15,088 nt of DNA from Bacillota bacterium. GTDB taxonomy: Bacteria > Bacillota > Clostridia > Lachnospirales > Lachnospiraceae. The stretch is taken from assembly GCA_023415055.1 (NCBI GenBank), contig JAEZLZ010000017.1:1-15088 (forward strand), given 5' to 3'. Under the pieces are notes generated by a model, which saw only the letters and a list, made by a program, of their open reading frames with translations, had not been told where the DNA came from and made no database searches. Below are positions 7,447 to 14,580 of the stretch, piece after piece. Position 1 is the stretch's first letter; every line of letters begins with the position of its first letter. Position numbers and translations under genes: made by a program.

Positions 7447-7492
7447 GGGATGGATAGAGATAAGAGTAACGATTAAACATCTATCCTTCCCT
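7446..7492 (+). other. Inverted repeat overlapping the end of the importer operon
   Basis: AGGGATGGATAGA (7446-7458) and TCTATCCTTCCCT (7480-7492) pair at 12 of 13 positions around a 21-base loop. The left arm begins in the stop codon of the last ATPase gene. No T-run follows. It probably acts with the terminator just downstream, or protects the 3' end of the mRNA. Confidence 0.6.
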
Positions 7493-7498
7493 AATTTC

Positions 7499-7537
7499 AA
7501 GGACACAAGGAGATTCGTTCTCCAATGTGTCCTTTTC
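7499..7537 (+). terminator. Intrinsic terminator of the importer operon
   Basis: AAGGACACA (7499-7507) pairs with TGTGTCCTT (7526-7534). GGAGA pairs with TCTCC around a TTCG-type loop, and TTTTC follows. This is a textbook intrinsic terminator about 50 bases after the last ATPase stop codon. Confidence 0.88.
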
Positions 7538-7605
7538 TATGGGACTGTTGATATTTTGCGTCAGCTGGTAACTTAATGCACTAGTTCAGCAAAAAAACAG
7601 TGTAC

Positions 7606-7634
7606 TTGATGTAATTGGGAATTTCTGTTATATT
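7606..7634 (+). promoter_or_regulatory. Promoter of the two-gene ABC transporter
   Basis: TTGATG (7606-7611) and TATATT (7629-7634) are exactly 17 bases apart, and TGT just before the latter (7626-7628) makes an extended -10. Transcription would start near 7641, about 30 bases before the ATPase start codon. Bases 7540-7605 show nothing further. Confidence 0.7.
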
Positions 7635-7669
7635 AGTATTAGATTGGATGAAGGAGCAATGGGGGGCGG

Positions 7670-8527
7670 ATGATGGAACAGAGAAATAAAATCGTAGCAG
7701 ATCATATATCGATGAGTTTTCAGGATAATGCAGTACTACAGGACATCAATTTGATTATTGAAAAGGGGGAGATCTTTGGGCTTCTGGGGCCCTCCGGAGC
7801 AGGGAAGACAACACTGATCAAGATATTGACCGGACAGCTGAAGCAAATCAGCGGTACGGCGCAGATACTGGGGATGGATAATCGCTTTATAACCAGAGAA
7901 GGCTATGCCAGGATTGGAATGGTGTTAGATAATACCGGATTGTATGATCGATTGACCTGCAGGGACAATCTGGCTTTGTTTACAGAGCTCTATGGGATAT
8001 CAAAGGATAGAATAGGCGAAATTCTGAAGAAGGTTGGTCTGGAGGATGCAGCGAGACGCTCGGTGCATAAGCTTTCCAAGGGAATGAAGCAGAGACTGGC
8101 ACTGGCCAGGTCAATCCTGCATGAGCCCGAGATCTTATTTCTTGACGAACCTACGAGCGGTCTGGATCCGGCAACAGCCGACTATATACATCAGCTAATT
8201 CAGGAGGAGAGGGAGAAGGGGACAGCTATCTTCCTTACCACACATAATATGGAAGAGGCGACTAAGCTATGTGACAATGTTGCCTTACTGAACAAGGGGC
8301 AGATTATAGAATATGGTAATCCAAAGGATATTTGCAGAAAATATAATTCTCAGAATAAGATTCAGATCCTTTTGAAGAACGGGGAAAGTCATACGCTAAG
8401 GAATGATTCCTCCTCTGCAGAGCGCATCGGAGCATATTTTCAAGATAATACTGTGGAAAGCATCCATTCCTCGGAACCAACGCTGGAGACGGTATTTATG
8501 GAGCTTACGGGAAGGAGTTTTGAATAG
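7670..8527 (+). CDS. ABC transporter ATPase (exporter type, BcrA/LanF-like)
   Basis: A 285-residue ATPase of the CcmA/BcrA/drug-exporter group. Walker A is GPSGAGKTT at 40-48, signature LSKGMKQR at 135-142, Walker B ILFLDEP at 155-161 and switch His at 192 (THNMEEA). The Q-loop position, normally Gln, reads VLDNTGLY with Asp at 87. Related antimicrobial-peptide immunity ATPases (LanF, BcrA) have Glu there. A C-terminal extension of about 70 residues ends with ETVFMELTGRSFE, as in BcrA/DrrA-like proteins. ATG 7670 and 7673 are both possible. AAGGAG lies at 7651-7656, rather far away, and serves better for a four-codon ORF at 7659-7673 that stops at the start codon. The partner permease begins two bases after the stop. 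Substrate unknown; antimicrobial resistance or immunity is an inference. Confidence 0.9.
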   Translation: MMEQRNKIVADHISMSFQDNAVLQDINLIIEKGEIFGLLGPSGAGKTTLIKILTGQLKQISGTAQILGMDNRFITREGYARIGMVLDNTGLYDRLTCRDNLALFTELYGISKDRIGEILKKVGLEDAARRSVHKLSKGMKQRLALARSILHEPEILFLDEPTSGLDPATADYIHQLIQEEREKGTAIFLTTHNMEEATKLCDNVALLNKGQIIEYGNPKDICRKYNSQNKIQILLKNGESHTLRNDSSSAERIGAYFQDNTVESIHSSEPTLETVFMELTGRSFE

Positions 8528-8529
8528 AG

Positions 8530-9228
8530 ATGAGTTTAAGAAAGACGGTAGCTATATTCAAGAAGCAAATCAAGGACACCTTAAAGAATAGAACGGTATT
8601 GATCCAGTTTATTATGTTTCCGTTATTGACTATAATCATTCATAACGCCATGCAGGTGGAGGGCTTGCCAAAGAACTACTTTGTCGTACTGTTTGCAACG
8701 ATGTATATCGGGATGGCTCCTTTGACCGGAATGGCTGTGATTATCTCTGAGGAGAAAGAGAAAAATACACTGCGCGTATTGATGATGTCCAATGTAAGAG
8801 CCGGAGAGTATCTGATTGGCGTGGGGGCATATATTTTCCTGTTGTGCATGCTGGGGGCGGTTGTGTTTGGAATCGTTGGGAATTATCAAGGGTCAGAGCT
8901 GCTACAATTCCTATTCGTGATGAGCATCGGAATCCTGACCTCTCTTCTGATGGGGGCAGCCATAGGTACCTGGAGCAAGAATCAGATGTCCGCAACCTCG
9001 ATCACGATTCCGATCATGATGATATTCTCCTTTTTGCCCATGCTCGCTATGTTCAATGAGTCGATCGCTAAGGTGTCACGCTTTATCTACTCACAACAGA
9101 TTAATGATTTGATGAACAGCATCGGCGCCATAGAACTGAACTCGGAGAATGTATTGGTAATCACAGTCAATATGGCTGTGGTGATAGCACTTTTTGTTAC
9201 TGCTTATCGAAGATGTGGTCTAGCTTAG
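8530..9228 (+). CDS. ABC-2 type transporter permease
   Basis: A 232-residue membrane protein with about six hydrophobic segments (roughly 24-42, 50-73, 93-118, 127-147, 153-176 and 207-226). The cytoplasmic segment SEEKEKNTLRVLMMSN after the second helix is the usual ABC-2 coupling region. The N-terminal RKTVAIFKKQIKDTLKNRTVL is also typical, an amphipathic stretch before the first helix. The gene starts two bases after the ATPase stop, behind GGAAGGAG at 8509-8516, so the two are translated together. It is at the short end for this family and lacks a large extracytoplasmic domain. A homodimer with two ATPases would make a complete exporter. The pair has its own promoter and the T-box promoter follows it, so it is a separate unit. 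Confidence 0.88.
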   Translation: MSLRKTVAIFKKQIKDTLKNRTVLIQFIMFPLLTIIIHNAMQVEGLPKNYFVVLFATMYIGMAPLTGMAVIISEEKEKNTLRVLMMSNVRAGEYLIGVGAYIFLLCMLGAVVFGIVGNYQGSELLQFLFVMSIGILTSLLMGAAIGTWSKNQMSATSITIPIMMIFSFLPMLAMFNESIAKVSRFIYSQQINDLMNSIGAIELNSENVLVITVNMAVVIALFVTAYRRCGLA

Positions 9229-9290
9229 AATCACGGTAGAGGGACGGCGGTAAAATCATACTATGAAAGGAAAAACTCAGATAAAACATA

Positions 9291-9318
9291 TTGACACGCA
9301 AAATTTATGTGATAAAAT
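9291..9318 (+). promoter_or_regulatory. Promoter of the T-box leader and valS
   Basis: TTGACA (9291-9296) is a perfect -35. TAAAAT (9313-9318) follows after 16 bases, preceded by TGA, giving an extended -10. Transcription would begin near 9325, just before T-box stem I. This is the strongest promoter match in the window. Confidence 0.8.
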
Positions 9319-9333
9319 GATAACAACAACACA

Positions 9334-9622
9334 GGCAAAAGCGTTGACGAGGAGGAGTACATGCTATTCCGGAAGAACAGAGAGAAGATGGTCGGTGAAA
9401 ATCTTCGTGATGGGAGCATGGAAGTAGCCTTTGAGCTTTGGATTGAACGGATGATCTCCAAGTAGACTCCAACGGAATTTCCCACCGTTATCAAGGGAAG
9501 CAATCTCGGAAGAGGAGCTTCGATCTTCCCGCATTGTAATAAGAGCAGAGTTGATCTCTGAAATTAGGTGGTACCACGGACACGTTAGTTCGCCCTAAGC
9601 ATTTGCTTAGGGCGACTTTTTT
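9334..9622 (+). promoter_or_regulatory. T-box riboswitch, valine specific, controlling valS
   Basis: The leader shows the T-box order. Stem I opens near 9335 with GACGAGGAGGAGTA. CATGCT in the 5' arm (9359-9364) pairs with AGCATG (9415-9420). The specifier loop next to it reads GAA-GUA-GCC with GUA, a valine codon, at 9424-9426. A GGTCGGTG stretch (9390-9397) fits the distal loop. AACGG/CCGTT forms stem II and CAGAG/CTCTG forms stem III. The T-box itself is AGGTGGTACCACGG (9566-9579), where TGGT would pair with the ACCA end of uncharged tRNA-Val. TTAGG (9564-9568) can pair with CCTAA (9594-9598) as antiterminator, competing with the terminator. Uncharged tRNA-Val therefore permits read-through into valS. 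Confidence 0.93.
9591..9622 (+). terminator. T-box terminator hairpin
   Basis: CGCCCTAAGC (9591-9600) pairs exactly with GCTTAGGGCG (9605-9614) around ATTT, followed by AC and six T. Its left arm includes the CCTAA that the antiterminator uses, so the two structures exclude each other. It lies 41 bases before the valS start. Confidence 0.92.
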
Positions 9623-9662
9623 GTCTGTATTGTAATAATAATAATTGCAGGAGGTATCCATC

Positions 9663-12035
9663 ATGGATAAGAAGTATGATTTTAGAAAAGCGGAGCCTGA
9701 GCTGGAGAAGCTGTGGGAGGAAGAAGAAATCTACAAATATCAGAACGGCAGGGAAAGAAAGGTATTTTCAGTTGATACCCCACCGCCAACCGTAAGCGGA
9801 AAGCTTCATATAGGACATGTGTTTTCCTATACACAAGCAGAGATGATTGTACGGTTTAAGCGGATGCAGGGTTATGATGTGTTCTATCCCTTCGGTTTTG
9901 ATGACAATGGCCTTCCGACGGAACGTCTGGTTGAAAAGGATGAAGGAATTCGTGCTGCCGATTTGCCAAGAAGTGAATTCCGAAGCAAATGCAGGAGTAC
10001 CATTGACCGCTACGAACGCAGCTTTACGGAGCTGTGGAAGAGGTTGGGCTTTAGCGTAGATTGGGATTTGAAGTATAAGACCGTATCGAACTTGTCACAG
10101 AAAATTTCCCAGAAGTCATTTCTTGACCTGGTAAAGATGAATAAAGTATATCGAAAGGAGACTCCGGTTTTATGGTGCACTGAATGCCGGACTTCAATTG
10201 CGCAGGCGGAATTAGAGACAAAGGATTGTGATACAATGTTCAATTATGTAAGCTTTCAAACCTCCATCGGGGATCTGCTGATCGCCACGACGAGACCGGA
10301 GCTTCTCTACAGCTGTGTTTGTATCTTCGTTCATCCCGAGGACTCGCGTTATCAGGAATATATCGGAAAGCAAGCGAGGGTTCCTCTCTATGACTTTACG
10401 ATACCGATTCTGGCAGATGACTCAGTGTCGATGGAAAAAGGTACCGGCGCAGTTATGTGTGCCACCTTTGGCGACCAGACGGATCTGGAGTGGTATAATA
10501 AGCATAATTTATCCTTTAAAGAGAGTATTGTGGCAAACGGTATAATGAAGGAGGATATTCCTTATATCGGCGGTCGGAAGGTAACGGAGGCTAGAACGGC
10601 GATCCTTGAGGAATTAAAGGCGAAAGGTTTATTGATCAAACAGGAAAAGATAGTTCACAGTGTTGCAGTACATGAACGGTGCGGTACGGAGGTAGAGATC
10701 CTTCCGTCAAACCAGTGGTATATCGAGATTCTATCGGAGAAAGAGAGATTGCTGGAGGCGGCTGAGGAGATCAACTGGCATCCGGCGCATATGAAGAACC
10801 GTTATAAGCTATGGGTTGAGAATCTGAAGTGGGATTGGTGCATCTCCAGACAAAGGTACTTTGGAGTACCATTTCCGGTATGGTATTGCAAGGAATGCAA
10901 ACAACCGATCTTTGCAACGGAGGATCAGCTTCCGGTAAATCCTCTGGAGGATAAGCCAAGAGTAGCCTGCAGCTGTGGCTGCGAGGAATTTGTTCCGGAA
11001 GAAGCGGTATTTGATACCTGGGCGACCTCCTCGGTCACTCCCCTCATTAATGCAAGGTATGGAGAGGAAGGGGATATCAGTAAGGAGATATTACCGATGG
11101 GAATGAGGCATCAGGCCCATGAGATCATCCGTACCTGGGCGTTCTACACGATTGTGAAGAGCCTGTATCATACAGGACAGATACCGTGGAAGGATATTAT
11201 GATCAGCGGCTTCGTACTCGCCAAGCCCGGAGAAAAGATAAGCAAGTCAAAGAGCAATGATGATGGTTCACCGACCACATTGATCGAAAATCACTCGGCA
11301 GATGCAATACGGTATTGGGCTGCCAATGCAAAGCTGGGCACGGATACCTTTTTTCACGAAGAGGAGCTGACGGTATCAAAGAGATTCATAACAAAGCTTT
11401 ATAATGCAGCCAAATTTACAGCGATGCAATTGACAGATTACAAGAAGCCTGCAGATGCTTCGTCGGTCAAACTGCTACCGATCGACCAGTGGATGCTGCA
11501 AAGAGTCAATGAAACTACCATACAGGCGACAAGGCTGCTGAATGATTATGAGATCGGCCAGGCAAGGCATGAAATAGACAATCTGTTCTGGAAGGATTTT
11601 TGTGATTATTATATTGAGATTGTAAAGGAAAGACTGTATCAACCGGAAAAGCATGGCATGGAGCAGAGATATTCCGGTCAATATGCACTGTATCACAGTT
11701 TGCTCGGAATTCTCAAACTTTACGCAATCTATACCCCCTATGTGACGGAGTATATCTATCAGGATTTATTCCGAAGCTATGAAGATACCACCTCCATACA
11801 CCAGCTGATATGGGAGACGAAGGAAATAGAGAATAATTATCTGGAATTCGGCGAGCATGTTAAGGAACAGATCGGAGAGGTTCGAAGAAAGAAAACCGAG
11901 CAGCAGATGTCGATGAAGGAGGAGCTGCCGGAGCTGATCATCACCTGTCCCAGGAGGCTACTGGAATTCTATCAAGCAACAGAGGGAGATATCAAGGCGT
12001 GTACCGGTGCAAACAAACTTCTGCTCAGAAGCTAG
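9663..12035 (+). CDS. valS: Valyl-tRNA synthetase, archaeal/Rickettsia-like type
   Basis: A 790-residue class I synthetase that charges tRNA-Val with valine. ATG 9663 follows AGGAGG (9649-9654) with 8-base spacing. Motifs: HIGH at 49-52 (within GKLHIGHVFSYTQAEM), GFDDNGLPTERLVEK from about 78, editing-domain TTRPE at 209-213 and GTGAV at 260-264, and KISKS at 525-529. Candidate zinc cysteines are CTEC at 172-175, and C409/C412 with C436, C438 and C440. GFDDNGLPTE, where common bacterial ValRS have a GTDHAG-type sequence, marks the second ValRS type known from archaea and Rickettsia. Length also fits: shorter than the usual roughly 880, with no long C-terminal coiled-coil arm visible. The GUA specifier of the leader independently supports valine. 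Whether this is the only ValRS or a second copy cannot be told here. Confidence 0.93.
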   Translation: MDKKYDFRKAEPELEKLWEEEEIYKYQNGRERKVFSVDTPPPTVSGKLHIGHVFSYTQAEMIVRFKRMQGYDVFYPFGFDDNGLPTERLVEKDEGIRAADLPRSEFRSKCRSTIDRYERSFTELWKRLGFSVDWDLKYKTVSNLSQKISQKSFLDLVKMNKVYRKETPVLWCTECRTSIAQAELETKDCDTMFNYVSFQTSIGDLLIATTRPELLYSCVCIFVHPEDSRYQEYIGKQARVPLYDFTIPILADDSVSMEKGTGAVMCATFGDQTDLEWYNKHNLSFKESIVANGIMKEDIPYIGGRKVTEARTAILEELKAKGLLIKQEKIVHSVAVHERCGTEVEILPSNQWYIEILSEKERLLEAAEEINWHPAHMKNRYKLWVENLKWDWCISRQRYFGVPFPVWYCKECKQPIFATEDQLPVNPLEDKPRVACSCGCEEFVPEEAVFDTWATSSVTPLINARYGEEGDISKEILPMGMRHQAHEIIRTWAFYTIVKSLYHTGQIPWKDIMISGFVLAKPGEKISKSKSNDDGSPTTLIENHSADAIRYWAANAKLGTDTFFHEEELTVSKRFITKLYNAAKFTAMQLTDYKKPADASSVKLLPIDQWMLQRVNETTIQATRLLNDYEIGQARHEIDNLFWKDFCDYYIEIVKERLYQPEKHGMEQRYSGQYALYHSLLGILKLYAIYTPYVTEYIYQDLFRSYEDTTSIHQLIWETKEIENNYLEFGEHVKEQIGEVRRKKTEQQMSMKEELPELIITCPRRLLEFYQATEGDIKACTGANKLLLRS

Positions 12036-12055
12036 CCGCTAGCTACTGATGTTTC

Positions 12056-12098
12056 ATTCATGACAATAGAAAGTACGCGAAGCGTGCTTTCTATTGTT
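12056..12098. repeat. Palindromic repeat, copy 2 (intact hairpin)
   Basis: ACAATAGAAAGTACGC (12063-12078) pairs with 12082-12097 over 16 positions with one T-G pair, around a GAA loop. The element matches 1475-1517 at 36 of 43 positions. It lies 27 bases after the valS stop and could also serve as the mRNA 3' hairpin. No long T-run follows. Confidence 0.8.
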
Positions 12099-12142
12099 AC
12101 AGGAATTTCCGGAGAATAGATTTCCTGCAGCTACGGTTAGTG

Positions 12143-12171
12143 TTGATGTACAGCTCAATGTACGCTATAAT
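12143..12171 (+). promoter_or_regulatory. Candidate promoter upstream of the YkgJ-type gene
   Basis: TTGATG (12143-12148) and TATAAT (12166-12171) are 17 bases apart, with a perfect -10. Transcription from about 12178 would give a 336-base leader before the gene at 12514, or a separate small transcript. Confidence 0.5.
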
Positions 12172-12374
12172 AAAAGCGAAACGAACGGAACAAAATGAAG
12201 CCATGTTTATGCGGGACGCTCGATTGAAAGCAATTGACCTAATAGTTGGCTATCAAGATATAATATTGTAATGCTCCTAGACCGGAAACAGGCTAAGAAG
12301 ATTTACACTGAGATGACTGGTAGAATAAGTTAACAGAATGGATGAGATGGAATAGAGCAGAGTTGTGGTCAATA

Positions 12375-12383
12375 TGCTATAAT
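12375..12383 (+). promoter_or_regulatory. Candidate extended -10 promoter nearer the YkgJ-type gene
   Basis: TGC-TATAAT at 12375-12383 is a perfect extended -10. There is no recognisable -35 at 17 bases upstream. Start would be near 12390, about 125 bases before the start codon of the next gene. Confidence 0.4.
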
Positions 12384-12454
12384 TTGTATTGAACATTCCA
12401 TGAAGAAAGTCGGATATATAAAAATGACAGGTTGATTATTATGAAGCGGCAGAT

Positions 12455-12517
12455 ATGAAAATGGAGATGTCTTCACGCGGCTATTATAATTACTGGATTA
12501 GTGAGGATAAAGAATGA
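12455..12517 (+). CDS. Possible 20-codon ORF overlapping the start of the YkgJ-type gene
   Basis: ATG 12455 opens a 20-residue frame (MKMEMSSRGYYNYWISEDKE). Its TGA stop overlaps the next gene's ATG in an ATGA arrangement, which is typical of translational coupling. The frame is open back to 12428. No good ribosome binding site precedes it. It could be a coupling leader, the tail of a decayed gene, or chance. Confidence 0.22.
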   Translation: MKMEMSSRGYYNYWISEDKE

Positions 12518-13185
12518 AAAGAAACTGTAGTCTGAAGGATATCTCGGATGGAAGACTTTATGAATTGAATGATATCGTGGAAGTCGGGTGTGACGGTTGT
12601 CAGGGGGAGCCGGCCTGCTGCCGGGGCATGGGCGCTTCCATCGTGCTGGATCCTTTTGATGTCTATCGGATGACCTCCGGCCTTGATATCACCTTTGAAC
12701 AGCTATTGGCATATATGCTTGAACTGAATGTAGTGGATGGGGTGATCCTACCCAATCTAAAGATGACGGGAGAGAAAGAAGCTTGTGTATTCTTAAATCA
12801 GGAGGGAAGATGCAGTATTCACGCCCATCGGCCGGGCATCTGCCGTATCTTCCCTCTGGGCAGATATTACGAGAATCATGACTTCTCCTATTTTCTGCAG
12901 GTTCAGGAGTGCCCCTGTAAGGCTACGAATCCGGTGAAGGCAGGAAGATGGATCGACACTTCGAATCTGGCAAAGAATAAGAGGTTTCTGATTGATTGGC
13001 ATTATTTCCTGAATGATGTGGAAGAGCTATTAAAGACTACACAGGATTCTGAGATGATTAAGAAAATCAATATGTACCTGATTAACAGCTTTTATGGGAA
13101 GCCATATCAGCGGGAAGAGGATTTTTATGGACAGTTTCAGGAACGATTGAGTGAAGCACAAAGAGTATTATTTCCGTTTGAATAG
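12514..13185 (+). CDS. YkgJ-type cysteine-cluster protein (UPF0153 family)
   Basis: A 223-residue soluble protein. The family signature is clear: C26, C29, C35 and C36 (CDGCQGEPACC), then C91, C100 (GRCSIHAHRPGIC), C110 (ICRIFP) and a final pair C133/C135 (ECPC). These conserved cysteines are thought to bind zinc or an iron-sulfur cluster. The molecular function of the family is not established. No membrane segment or signal peptide is seen. The C-terminal 70 residues are helical and charged with no recognised domain. ATG 12514 lies 7 bases after GTGAGG (12501-12506). The gene is convergent with the membrane protein gene on the other strand and shares a hairpin with it. Confidence 0.85.
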   Translation: MKRNCSLKDISDGRLYELNDIVEVGCDGCQGEPACCRGMGASIVLDPFDVYRMTSGLDITFEQLLAYMLELNVVDGVILPNLKMTGEKEACVFLNQEGRCSIHAHRPGICRIFPLGRYYENHDFSYFLQVQECPCKATNPVKAGRWIDTSNLAKNKRFLIDWHYFLNDVEELLKTTQDSEMIKKINMYLINSFYGKPYQREEDFYGQFQERLSEAQRVLFPFE

Positions 13186-13257
13186 AATGTATTGTTTCCC
13201 GCTAAATACGAGATGTCTATGAACAAAAGAACATTGATCTTATCAACAAATGAAAGA

Positions 13258-13315
13258 GAATAGCGTGTGATTGATCATCATCCATACCATGAGGATGAGC
13301 AATCACACGCTATTC
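13258..13315. terminator. Shared hairpin between two convergent genes
   Basis: GAATAGCGTGTGATTG (13258-13273) and CAATCACACGCTATTC (13300-13315) are exact complements. CATCC (13279-13283) pairs with GGATG inside them. The position between convergent genes suggests a bidirectional terminator. Neither side has a good T-run; the minus-strand side (TTCTCTTTCATTTG) is better. Confidence 0.65.
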
Positions 13316-13342
13316 TTGTGAACAATAGTGCAACAAATATCA

Positions 13343-13990
13343 TTAAATTGATAAGGTGCTGCGCTTCCCCGGATAGATTACCTTCTGCGAGATCTTATGG
13401 TTGAAGAAATGAATAATGGGACCCAGACCGAAAGCACACAGGAAGGTTCCAAGACCAATTAAACCACCGGTTAATAAGCAGATAACAACACAGGTGACAT
13501 CACCGATCATACGGCACCAGAAGTAAGGAAGCACGCTGATCCGTTCATCCATAATGAGTGATACGCTGTCGTAGGGTGCAATTCCGGCATCGGCGGTCTG
13601 ATATAGAGAAGCGCCGAGACTGATGATGATAACACCCAAGGCCACTGAGAGCAACTGCCCAGGCAGATGGTCCGGAGGCGTTGTGATGGTGTTGGCTAGC
13701 CAGATGAAGAATTCGGCTACATACCCAACTAAGAACCAATTTGCGAAGGTACCAATACCAATGAACTTACGTCCAAGAGCAATCTCTACCAGGAAAATAA
13801 ATAGATTCAGGATAATCAGAAAATTGGGAAAGGATAAACCTAATTGATGCGATACGGACATGACCATAGCAGAAAACGGATCATTTCCCATTCCGGAAAA
13901 CTTAAATAAGCAGACACCCAGACCGATCAATATATTACCGAGCACCATACCAAACATTCTGCGTTTCCCGATCTTAAATAATTTCGACAT
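13343..13990 (-). CDS. YczE/YitT-type membrane protein
   Basis: A 215-residue integral membrane protein with about six helices and no enzymatic motif. It resembles the YczE/YyaS/YitT group, whose transported substrate or role is not established. The sequence is an internal duplication. GMGNDPFSAMVMS (33-45) is matched by DAGIAPYDSVSLI (134-146). FIGIGTFANWFLVGYVAEFF (76-95) is matched by LIGLGTFLCAFGLGPIIHFF (178-197), placing about three helices in each half. The ATG at 13990 is preceded on the minus strand by CGGAG with 8-base spacing. A promoter lies further upstream. The gene ends at a hairpin shared with the convergent YkgJ-type gene. Neighbouring genes do not suggest its job. Confidence 0.82.
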   Translation of the reverse strand: MSKLFKIGKRRMFGMVLGNILIGLGVCLFKFSGMGNDPFSAMVMSVSHQLGLSFPNFLIILNLFIFLVEIALGRKFIGIGTFANWFLVGYVAEFFIWLANTITTPPDHLPGQLLSVALGVIIISLGASLYQTADAGIAPYDSVSLIMDERISVLPYFWCRMIGDVTCVVICLLTGGLIGLGTFLCAFGLGPIIHFFNHKISQKVIYPGKRSTLSI

Positions 13991-14031
13991 AAATAATCTC
14001 CGTTATGTAGCAGATAAATAGTAACATTACT

Positions 14032-14061
14032 GTTATACCCTATTATAACGAATAAAGTCAA
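14032..14061 (-). promoter_or_regulatory. Promoter of the YczE/YitT-type gene
   Basis: Read on the minus strand, TTGACT (14061-14056) and TATAAC (14037-14032) are 18 bases apart. Transcription would begin near 14025, about 35 bases before the start codon. A partly symmetric GTAACA-TTAC-TGTTAT lies at 14018-14033, over the -10 and start, and could be an operator, though weakly supported. Confidence 0.55.
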
Positions 14062-14159
14062 TGAAATAATATTCTGTGCCACTCTTTCACGTTCAAAAAA
14101 ATCAAAACTTCTCAGCATATATTTTTTTATCAGTGCAGGAACCTAGTAATCGACATTAT

Positions 14160-14195
14160 AAGGATACTTTTCAAAATCTATTTGAAAGTGTCCTT
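14160..14195. terminator. Hairpin downstream of the AraC remnant
   Basis: AAGGATACTTTTCAAA (14160-14175) pairs with TTTGAAAGTGTCCTT (14181-14195), with one G-T pair and one bulge. It lies 50 bases after the AraC stop on the minus strand and upstream of the YczE promoter. The better T-run (TTATTTT) is on the plus-strand side. Bases 14062-14159 show nothing further. Confidence 0.6.
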
Positions 14196-14244
14196 TATTT
14201 TGTGGCTCTATTCACATAAAGCTAGTTTTACATTTGAATTTGCT

Positions 14245-14580
14245 TTACTTTGAGTATTCGTACTGCTTATAGAACTTTTTGGGAGTACAGTGATATACAT
14301 TGTGAAATATCGAGTAAAAATTACTTAAGTTGTTAAAACCACTAAGATGGCAGACCTCTAAAATGGAATATTTGTTTGACAGAATTAATTCGGATGCATA
14401 AGACATGCGTCTATGGTTAACGTATTCGGTAGGAGTCATGCCATAATATCTCTTAAACGATCTGATCACATGGTTCTGTGAATAATTGGCAAGCTCCATT
14501 AATCTGGGAACACCTTGAATGTAGTTTTCGCGTTTGCTCATCTGGTTATTAAGCTTTTGTAACCAATCGGGGATGAGTAA
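14245..14580 (-). pseudogene. AraC-family regulator, C-terminal DNA-binding remnant
   Basis: Only the C-terminal AraC/XylS double helix-turn-helix domain is left, about 115 codons compared with roughly 270-300 in the family. Family hallmarks are LMELANYSQNHVIRSFKRYY, MTPTEYVNHRRMSYA and the second helix-turn-helix ILEVCHLSGFNNLSNFYSIF. The first methionine is at 14541, but family-like sequence (IPDWLQKLNNQ) continues upstream to about 14574. The frame then runs into a stop at 14590-14592. No ribosome binding site precedes the methionine. The N-terminal sensor domain is missing, cut at the same point where the glycosidase fragment begins on the other strand. An intact gene of this type would probably have controlled the neighbouring glycosidase gene (inference). 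A freestanding small DNA-binding protein cannot be excluded. Confidence 0.8.

Larger units (their letters stand above)
12036..12513. other. Intergenic region of about 480 bases without a convincing gene
   Basis: This stretch holds the second copy of the palindromic repeat, one well-spaced promoter (12143-12171), an extended -10 (12375-12383) and a further TATAAT at 12259-12264, 19 bases after TTGACC. Short open frames exist but none has a good ribosome binding site. They are 12146-12271 (41 codons), 12400-12435 (11 codons) and 12455-12517. No clear terminator for valS was found apart from the repeat hairpin. A decayed gene is possible. Confidence 0.5.

Noticed and set aside
9261..9503. 80-codon minus-strand frame across the T-box leader
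   Set aside because: The plus strand here is a structured T-box RNA with a promoter, and the frame has no ribosome binding site or family resemblance.
14018..14033. Partly symmetric GTAACA-TTAC-TGTTAT as an operator of the YczE-type gene
   Set aside because: Well placed but only a short imperfect palindrome in AT-rich DNA, with no second site and no local regulator; noted within the promoter entry only.
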